A stretch of 41,267 nucleotides of DNA, from the NCBI RefSeq assembly GCF_000740675.1, contig NZ_JPXI01000032.1:1-41267 (forward strand), read 5' to 3'. This document shows positions 36,163 through 41,267 of the stretch, piece by piece (positions within the stretch are counted from its first letter, which is position 1; each line of letters begins with the position of its first letter). The position numbers and the translations under genes were made by a program. This stretch comes from Massilia sp. BSC265 (GTDB taxonomy: Bacteria; Pseudomonadota; Gammaproteobacteria; Burkholderiales; Burkholderiaceae_D). Below the pieces are notes generated by a model. That model saw nothing but the letters and a program-made list of their open reading frames with translations, ran no database searches and was not told the DNA's origin.

Positions 36163-38252
36163 ATTCCGTCAACGCATTTGTCTCGGAGCTGAAGCGCCAC
36201 AAGTTCGCCGGCCCTGCCTTCCTGATCGCGCTGCTGGCGATGATCATGCTGCCGCTGCCGCCGGTGCTGCTGGACGTGCTGTTCACGTTCAACATCGTGC
36301 TGGCGCTGATCGTGATCCTGGTGTCGGTAACGGCCAAGCGGCCGCTCGACTTCTCGGTGTTCCCGACCGTGATCCTCGGCACCACCCTGATGCGCCTGGC
36401 GCTGAACGTGGCCTCGACCCGCGTGGTGCTGCTCAATGGTCATAACGGTCCGCACGCAGCCGGTAACGTGATCGAATCCTTCGCCAACGTCGTCATCGGC
36501 GGCAACTTCGTGGTCGGCCTGGTGGTGTTCGTGATCCTCATGATCATCAACTTCATCGTGGTGACCAAGGGCGCGGAACGTATCTCGGAAGTCTCGGCGC
36601 GCTTCACCCTGGACGCGCTGCCGGGCAAGCAGATGGCGATCGACGCCGACCTGAACGCGGGCCTGATCAACCAGGAAAAAGCGACCCAGCGGCGCAAGGA
36701 CGTGGCGGCCGAAGCCGACTTCTACGGCGCCATGGACGGCGCCTCGAAGTTCGTGCGCGGTGACGCCATCGCCTCGATCCTGATCCTGATCATCAACCTG
36801 GTGGGCGGTATCGCCATCGGCGCCCTGATGTACGACCTGCCGCTGGGCGAATCCTTCAAGGTCTACGCGCTGCTGACCATCGGCGACGGCCTGGTGTCCC
36901 AGATCCCGGCGCTGCTGCTGTCGGCGGCGGCGGCGATCCTGGTGACCCGCATCGGCGAATCGGGCGACCTGGAGAAGCAGGTGAGTAGCCAGATGCTGGC
37001 CCAGCCGGCGGTGCTGTTCTCGGTGGCGGGCGTGATGGTCGTTCTCGGCCTGGTGCCGGGCATGCCGATGGCTACCTTCTTCATCTTCGCCGCAGTGGTC
37101 GCTTATGTCGGCTGGAAGCTAACCAAGCGCGTCAAGGCGCCCGACAACGCCGGCGTGGAAGCGATCGAAGCCGCGCTGCGCGACGAGCGCGCGCCGGAGC
37201 TCGACTGGCAGGCGCTGCCGGTGGTGCAGCCGGTCACGGTGGCGGTGGGCTACAAGCTGGTCGGCATGTTGGACAAGGCCCAGGGCGAGCCCTTACCTAA
37301 GCGCATCAAGGGCCTGCGCCAGAGCCTGTCGGAGCAGATGGGCATGCTGTTGCCGAACATCGGCGTGCGCGACGACCTGGCGCTGCGCCCCTCGCAGTAT
37401 TCGATCAGCCTGTCGGGCATCGTGGTGGCCGAAGCCGAAGTGATGCCGGACCACCTGATGGCGATCCCGTCGCCGAACGTGTACGGCGAGCTGGACGGCA
37501 TCCCCGGCATCGAGCCGGCCTACGGCATGGCGATCACCTGGATCCTGCCCGAGCAGAAGGCCGATGCGCTGGGCCTGGGCTACCAGGTGGTCGAAGTGGC
37601 CAGCGCGATCGCGACCCACACTTCGAAGGTGGTGCGCGAATACCTGCACGAGCTGTTCCGCCACGAGGACGTGCCGGCGATCCTGGAGCGCCTGCAGGCG
37701 CTGTCGCCGAAGCTGGCAGGAGCGCTGGAAAAAGCGCTCACCCACACCCAGCTGCTGCGCGTGTTCCGCGTGCTGCTGCAGGAAGGCGTGTCGCTGAAGG
37801 ACATCGTGGTGATCGCCACCACGCTGCTGGACAGTTCGGAGACCACCAAGGACCCGATCCTGCTGGCGGCCGAGGTGCGCTGTGCGCTGCGGCGCCAGAT
37901 CGTGTCCAGCCTGTTCGGGAAGAAGAAGGACATGCCAGCCTTTAACCTGTCGGCCGAACTGGAGAACATGCTGCTCGGTTCCCTGAACCAGGCGCGCCAG
38001 AACAACGGCGGCAAGGTGGCGCTCGACAACTACCCGATCGACCCGCAACTGCTGTCCCAACTGCAGATCAACATGCCGGTGGCGCGCGAGCAGATGAAGC
38101 AGCAGCACACCCCGCCGCTGCTGCTGGTGCTGCCGCAGGTGCGTCCGCTGCTGGCGCGCTACGCGAAGCTGTTCGCGCCGGGGCTGCACGTGCTGTCGTA
38201 TAACGAGATTCCCGAGAACCGGGACGTGTCTATCGTCGGGACGGTTGGTTGA
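36159..38252 (+). CDS. flhA: Flagellar export gate protein FlhA
   Basis: FlhA forms the nonameric ring that receives export substrates and uses the proton motive force. The product is 697 residues. Eight N-terminal membrane helices contain FNIVLALIVILVSV, VFPTVILGTTLMRLALNVASTRVVLL, the family signature RISEVSARFTLDALPGKQMAIDADLNAG and FYGAMDGASKFVRGDAIAS, which carries the conserved Asp. The C-terminal cytoplasmic domain begins about residue 330. It is the last gene of fliMNPQR-flhBA and overlaps flhB by 4 bp. Confidence 0.97.
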   Translation: MNSVNAFVSELKRHKFAGPAFLIALLAMIMLPLPPVLLDVLFTFNIVLALIVILVSVTAKRPLDFSVFPTVILGTTLMRLALNVASTRVVLLNGHNGPHAAGNVIESFANVVIGGNFVVGLVVFVILMIINFIVVTKGAERISEVSARFTLDALPGKQMAIDADLNAGLINQEKATQRRKDVAAEADFYGAMDGASKFVRGDAIASILILIINLVGGIAIGALMYDLPLGESFKVYALLTIGDGLVSQIPALLLSAAAAILVTRIGESGDLEKQVSSQMLAQPAVLFSVAGVMVVLGLVPGMPMATFFIFAAVVAYVGWKLTKRVKAPDNAGVEAIEAALRDERAPELDWQALPVVQPVTVAVGYKLVGMLDKAQGEPLPKRIKGLRQSLSEQMGMLLPNIGVRDDLALRPSQYSISLSGIVVAEAEVMPDHLMAIPSPNVYGELDGIPGIEPAYGMAITWILPEQKADALGLGYQVVEVASAIATHTSKVVREYLHELFRHEDVPAILERLQALSPKLAGALEKALTHTQLLRVFRVLLQEGVSLKDIVVIATTLLDSSETTKDPILLAAEVRCALRRQIVSSLFGKKKDMPAFNLSAELENMLLGSLNQARQNNGGKVALDNYPIDPQLLSQLQINMPVAREQMKQQHTPPLLLVLPQVRPLLARYAKLFAPGLHVLSYNEIPENRDVSIVGTVG

Positions 38253-38275
38253 ACGGACGGTAAGTCTCATTTTGT

Positions 38276-38294
38276 GGTGAAATAATATTTCACC
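38276..38294. repeat. AT-rich 19-bp inverted repeat between flhA and the convergent ORF
   Basis: GGTGAAATA (38276-38284) and TATTTCACC (38286-38294) are perfect 9-bp arms around a single central A. A further half-site ATTATTTCACG lies at 38314-38324 and includes the stop codon of the convergent ORF. The whole 67-base gap is unusually AT-rich for this window. The symmetric form suits a dimeric regulator's operator. No T run follows either arm, so it is a poor intrinsic terminator. Confidence 0.5.
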
Positions 38295-38319
38295 GAAATA
38301 CTACTTATGTAAGATTATT

Positions 38320-39189
38320 TCACGCCGGCTGGGACTGAGGTTCAGCACCGGATTCGGCGGCGTGGCTGCGCGGCAGCACCAGGGCCAACTCGGCCACGGC
38401 ACGGAAAACGGGAAGCGTCAGCACCTGCACCACGTCGTGCGACGGCATCCGCGCATGGGCCGGCGCCAGCGGCAACCGGTCGCGGTAGCGCCAACGCAGC
38501 ACCTGCAGGCCGGCGCGTTCGACGGCGTCGGCCAGCACCGGCTGCAGCGTGCGCAGGCGTTCCAGCGCCGCCGCGCCGGGCGCACACAGTTCCAGCGCCA
38601 GCCCGCCGGGCATCGGTTCCACCTGAAGCACCACGATCGTGCCGTCGTCCAGTTCCAGCTCGAGGCGCAGCGCGGCGCGTGCATTGCGGCGGCGGCCGCC
38701 CGGGCCGTCGGGCTGCTCCTGCACCACGCCCAGGTGCTGGTCCTTCGGACCGCCCGCATGCACCGTGAAGCGCCATGCGTCCTGCAGCAGAAGGGGGTGA
38801 TCCGCCTGGCGCAGCACGCGTCCTTCCTGGTTCGCGGCCAGCACTGCCGGCGGCAGCTGTCCCATGTGGGCGCGCAGCTCGCGGTCGGTCACCTGCTTGC
38901 CGTACTGGCGCACCATGGCCTGCCAGGATGCGGCCAGGGTGCGGCCGTCGGCTGCCTGGAAATGCAGCTGGCGCGCCAGGAAGACCTGGTCGGGGCGCAT
39001 GGCGAGTCCTTCCGGCCCGGGTTCCGCCGGCGCCGCCGGTGCGGCGGCGTGGGGCAGGGGCAGCGGCAAGGGCAGCTCGCCGCCGTCGAAGGGCGTGAGG
39101 GCGACCGGCGCAGCGGCGGCAACGGTGCCGACGCCGAGCGGCGTCGCCGCAGGTGGCAGGAGAGGGACGATGGAAGGGATGGTGCTCAT
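38320..39189 (-). CDS. Unrecognised 289-aa protein with FliK-like C-terminal features
   Basis: I do not recognise a named family. Residues 1-70 are Ala/Pro-rich low complexity. Residues 70-150 are mixed helical (DQVFLARQLHFQAADGRTLAASWQAMVRQYGKQVTDRELRAHMGQLPP). Residues 175-245 alternate strands and helix: ALRLELELDDGTIVVLQVEPMPGGLALELCAPGAAALERLRTLQPVLADAVERAGLQVLRWRYRD. A Pro/Ala ruler followed by strand-strand-helix-strand recalls the C-terminal domain of FliK, so a second hook-length-type or filament-related regulator is possible. AGGTGA precedes ATG 39189. The gene is convergent to flhA and lies just beyond the flagellin terminator. No signal peptide is seen. Confidence 0.7.
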   Translation of the reverse strand: MSTIPSIVPLLPPAATPLGVGTVAAAAPVALTPFDGGELPLPLPLPHAAAPAAPAEPGPEGLAMRPDQVFLARQLHFQAADGRTLAASWQAMVRQYGKQVTDRELRAHMGQLPPAVLAANQEGRVLRQADHPLLLQDAWRFTVHAGGPKDQHLGVVQEQPDGPGGRRRNARAALRLELELDDGTIVVLQVEPMPGGLALELCAPGAAALERLRTLQPVLADAVERAGLQVLRWRYRDRLPLAPAHARMPSHDVVQVLTLPVFRAVAELALVLPRSHAAESGAEPQSQPA

Positions 39190-39204
39190 GACGATTCACC
39201 TATG

Positions 39205-39233
39205 AAAAAAGGCCAGCCGTTCGCGGGCTGGCC
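39205..39233 (-). terminator. Intrinsic terminator of the first flagellin gene
   Basis: Read on the minus strand, GGCCAGCC (39226-39233) pairs with GGCTGGCC (39211-39218) around a 7-nt loop and is followed by six T residues (39210-39205). It lies about 50 bases after the flagellin stop and ends just upstream of the start of the next minus-strand ORF. Confidence 0.93.
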
Positions 39234-39269
39234 TTCGATACTACCGGAACAGCTACCCGGGAAGCTGGT

Positions 39270-39297
39270 ATTACTGCACCAGCATTACTGCAGCAGC
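39270..39297. repeat. 14-bp tandem duplication at the flagellin stop codon
   Basis: ATTACTGCACCAGC (39270-39283) and ATTACTGCAGCAGC (39284-39297) are adjacent and differ at one base. The right copy holds the last codons and stop of the flagellin gene. The left copy repeats them just past the stop, giving a second in-phase-looking TAA on the minus strand. The paralogous gene lacks the extra copy. Confidence 0.8.
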
Positions 39298-39539
39298 GAC
39301 ATGACCATCGAGGACATGCTGTTGGTCTGCTTGAGCATCGCGGTGCCGGCTTGCATCAGCATCTGCTTGGCGGTCATGTTCGACGATTCGGTGGCGAAGT
39401 CAACGTCCAGGATGCGGCCGGTGGCGTTCTTGGTGTTGGTGCTGACGTTGGCCAGGTTGTTGTAGACGTGATCCAGGCGGTTGGCAGCGGCGCCCAGTGC
39501 CGAGCGGACGGTGCTGACGCCTTCGATAGCAGTCTTCAG
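39285..39539 (-). repeat. Near-identical 3' block shared by the two flagellin genes
   Basis: Positions 39285-39539 and 40466-40720 align over 255 bases without gaps and with about three mismatches by eye, two of them synonymous. Identity falls sharply beyond this into the surface-coding region, then returns toward the 5' ends. The pattern suggests recent duplication or continuing gene conversion of the ends with divergence of the exposed part. Confidence 0.88.
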
Positions 39540-40274
39540 TCGGTCGATGTTCGCGTTTGCGTTTTCGGTGCCAGTACGGGCGGCGTTGCCCGTGGCACCT
39601 GTCGCCGTGTCCATCTCCGCCCCGGTAGTCGCCAGCAGTTCTTTGCCAGCAACGTTTGCCTTCACCATCGCGACCTCGGGCGTCGCCGTATCATTATCAG
39701 TGTCTTCGGTAGCAAGCGCACCGCCATCGAATGCTGAAGCTGCTTTAGTGATTGCCCTATGCATGGAATTGAGCTCGGTCGAGACGTTCAGCGACATCTG
39801 CTCGGTCTTCTCTGCGCCAATCTGGAAGGATACTGCGCTGCGCAGCTTGCCCGAAGCGTTGTTCAACAGCGAAGTACCACCGAAGCTGGTGTTCTTGACG
39901 ATGTTGGTCAGTTCATTGGTCAGCGACGTGTATTCGCCCTGCATTGCGGTGCGGTCGTCATCCGACGAAGAGCCGTCGGCTGCCTGGGTAGCCAGGTCCT
40001 TCATGCGGGTCAGGATGTTGGTGACTTCGTTCAGCGCGCCTTCGGCGGTCTGCAGCATCGAGATCGAATTCTGGGTATTGCGCATTGCCACGGCCATGCC
40101 GCTGGTCTGGGCTTTCAGGCGGGTGGCGATCTGCAGGCCGGCGGCGTCGTCCATGGCCGAGTTGATGCGGTAGCCGGTCGACAGGCGGGTCATCGAGGTC
40201 GACAGCGAGGACTGGGTACGGCCCAGCGAATTTTGCGCGGAAAGGGTCGCGGCGTTGGTGTGAAGGCTCAGCAT
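39285..40274 (-). CDS. fliC: Flagellin, first tandem copy
   Basis: Flagellin forms the filament. The product is 329 residues. The N-terminal D0/D1 part reads MLSLHTNAATLSAQNSLGRTQSSLSTSMTRLSTGYRINSAMDDAAGLQIATRLKAQTSGM, a standard flagellin start. The C-terminal part ends DFATESSNMTAKQMLMQAGTAMLKQTNSMSSMVMSLLQ. The surface region (about 165-245) is acidic and Thr/Ala-rich, with no large D2/D3 domain. AGGAG precedes ATG 40274. The 3' third is almost identical at DNA level to the next copy. It corresponds to lafA in lateral loci. Confidence 0.97.
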   Translation of the reverse strand: MLSLHTNAATLSAQNSLGRTQSSLSTSMTRLSTGYRINSAMDDAAGLQIATRLKAQTSGMAVAMRNTQNSISMLQTAEGALNEVTNILTRMKDLATQAADGSSSDDDRTAMQGEYTSLTNELTNIVKNTSFGGTSLLNNASGKLRSAVSFQIGAEKTEQMSLNVSTELNSMHRAITKAASAFDGGALATEDTDNDTATPEVAMVKANVAGKELLATTGAEMDTATGATGNAARTGTENANANIDRLKTAIEGVSTVRSALGAAANRLDHVYNNLANVSTNTKNATGRILDVDFATESSNMTAKQMLMQAGTAMLKQTNSMSSMVMSLLQ

Positions 40275-40400
40275 GGTGAACTCCTGAATTAAGAATCTGG
40301 TGGGAGGTCGCGCTCGTCGCGCTCTCATAAGTACAAGACGACCGGTTTCGCTAGCCCATTAAGTGCCGTACGGAAATTCTTTCATGGCCGCCCATCCATG
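40275..40400 (-). promoter_or_regulatory. Upstream region of the first flagellin gene
   Basis: This 126-base stretch separates the two flagellin genes. It ends at the AGGAG site before ATG 40274. I find no clear sigma-28 promoter (TAAA-N15-GCCGATAA) in it. A GG-N10-GC pair at 40354-40367 is a weak sigma-54-like match. A promoter must exist here unless transcription runs on from the upstream copy, whose terminator at 40401-40429 makes that unlikely. Confidence 0.3.
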
Positions 40401-40429
40401 AAAAAAGGCCAACCCTTTACAGGCTGGCC
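40401..40429 (-). terminator. Intrinsic terminator of the second flagellin gene
   Basis: On the minus strand GGCCAGCC (40422-40429) pairs with GGTTGGCC (40407-40414), with one G-U pair, around a 7-nt loop; six T residues follow. It is a diverged copy of the terminator at 39205-39233, so the duplicated unit includes the 3' untranslated region. Confidence 0.9.
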
Positions 40430-40465
40430 TTCGGTATCGCCGGAACAGGTGCCGGGAAGCGAGTA

Positions 40466-41267
40466 TTACTGCAGCAGCGACATGACCATCGAGGACATGC
40501 TGTTGGTCTGCTTGAGCATCGCGGTGCCGGCTTGCATCAGCATCTGCTTGGCGGTCATGTTCGACGATTCGGTAGCGAAGTCGACGTCCATGATGCGGCC
40601 GGTGGCGTTCTTGGTGTTGGTGCTGACGTTGGCCAGGTTGTTGTAGACGTGATCCAGGCGGTTGGCAGCGGCGCCCAGTGCCGAGCGGACGGTGCTGACG
40701 CCTTCGATAGCAGTCTTCAGGCGATCGATATTCAAGTTGGCGTTTTGAGTGCCCGTACGAGCGGTGCCGGTGCCGGTGCCGCCAACAGTAAGATCTTCGG
40801 CAGCAGTAGTTGCAAGCAGTTCTTTGCCGGCGATATTCGATTGCGCCCAGTCTTCTTCTGGGGTAGGACCATCGTCATTGTCATGATTTTCGGTAACCTT
40901 GCCGCCGTTGAAAGCCGCGGATGAAGCGCTGATGGCTTGGTGCATCGAGGTCAGTTGAGCCGACACATCCAGACCCATCTGTTCGGTGCTGGCCGAACCG
41001 ATTTGGAACGACACGTTGGAGGCCAGCTTGCCCGACGCGTTGTTGAGCAGTGCGGTGCCGCCGAAGCTGGTGTTCTTGACGATGTTGGTCAGTTCGTTCG
41101 TCAGCGACGTGTATTCGCCCTGCATTGCGGTGCGGTCATCGTCCGACGAAGAGCCGTCGGCTGCCTGGGTAGCCAGGTCCTTCATGCGGGTCAGGATGTT
41201 GGTGACTTCGTTCAGCGCGCCTTCGGCGGTCTGCAGCATCGAGATCGAATTCTGGGTATTGCGCATT
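40466..41267 (-). CDS. fliC: Flagellin, second tandem copy (5' end cut by window edge)
   Basis: 267 codons are visible; by alignment with the first copy, 63 N-terminal residues lie outside the window and the full protein would be 329 residues. The shared parts are MRNTQNSISMLQTAEGALNEVTNILTRMKDLATQAADGSSSDDDRTAMQGEYTSLTNELTN and the C-terminal end SSMVMSLLQ. The surface region differs from the first copy (KVTENHDNDDGPTPEEDWAQSNIAGKELLATTAAEDLTVGGTGTGTA). Both ends of the visible gene align with the same 1181-bp offset, so the repeat unit is 1181 bp. Confidence 0.96.
   Translation of the reverse strand, partial: MRNTQNSISMLQTAEGALNEVTNILTRMKDLATQAADGSSSDDDRTAMQGEYTSLTNELTNIVKNTSFGGTALLNNASGKLASNVSFQIGSASTEQMGLDVSAQLTSMHQAISASSAAFNGGKVTENHDNDDGPTPEEDWAQSNIAGKELLATTAAEDLTVGGTGTGTARTGTQNANLNIDRLKTAIEGVSTVRSALGAAANRLDHVYNNLANVSTNTKNATGRIMDVDFATESSNMTAKQMLMQAGTAMLKQTNSMSSMVMSLLQ

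Noticed and set aside
40351..40368. GG-N10-GC sigma-54-like pair upstream of the first flagellin gene
   Set aside because: Only GGCAC and the -12 GC match; the TTGC context is missing, and lateral flagellin genes normally use sigma-28.

Overview
The window reads as chromosomal DNA of a high-GC betaproteobacterium, most likely Oxalobacteraceae (Massilia, Duganella or a relative). This rests on base composition, the infB-rbfA-truB order with typA close by, and the character of the proteins. It is an inference, since no rRNA marker is present.

Left part (1-7364): the end of the translation and ribosome-maturation operon (partial infB, rbfA, truB), a secreted S41-type peptidase, the ribosome-associated GTPase typA/bipA with a clear terminator, and a small outer-membrane beta-barrel protein that ends at a bidirectional terminator.

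Right part (7380-41267): one continuous flagellar locus. On the minus strand, read right to left, are two tandem flagellin genes (the outer one cut by the window edge) and an unrecognised 289-aa ORF. On the plus strand is the export and switch operon fliMN-fliPQR-flhBA. Divergent from it is a long minus-strand series, fliEFGHIJ-fliDSTKL-fliA-motAB-flgM-flgN-muramidase. flgA then faces it on the plus strand, and the rod/hook series flgBCDEFGHIJKL follows on the minus strand with one more unrecognised gene at its end. Spacing is very tight, with many 4-bp ATGA-type overlaps.

The architecture matches lateral-type (Flag-2) flagellar loci rather than the usual betaproteobacterial layout. The block fliD-fliS-fliT-fliK-fliL-fliA-motA-motB has the same order as lafBCDEFSTU. 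The block fliMNPQR-flhBA has no fliO. FliM is strongly divergent and lacks the usual N-terminal CheY-binding helix. FliG has EHVQ where EHPQ is usual, and FlhB has NPEH at the autocleavage site where NPTH is usual. FlgJ is split into a rod-binding protein and a separately encoded GH73 muramidase. No chemotaxis genes, flhDC, flhF/fleN or LafK-type activator gene is visible. Together the genes can encode nearly a whole motor: export gate and ATPase, MS and C rings, rod, P/L rings, hook, junction proteins, cap, filament, stator, and a FliA/FlgM timing circuit. The likeliest new biology lies in the divergent switch and the two unrecognised genes at 7380-8408 and 38320-39189.
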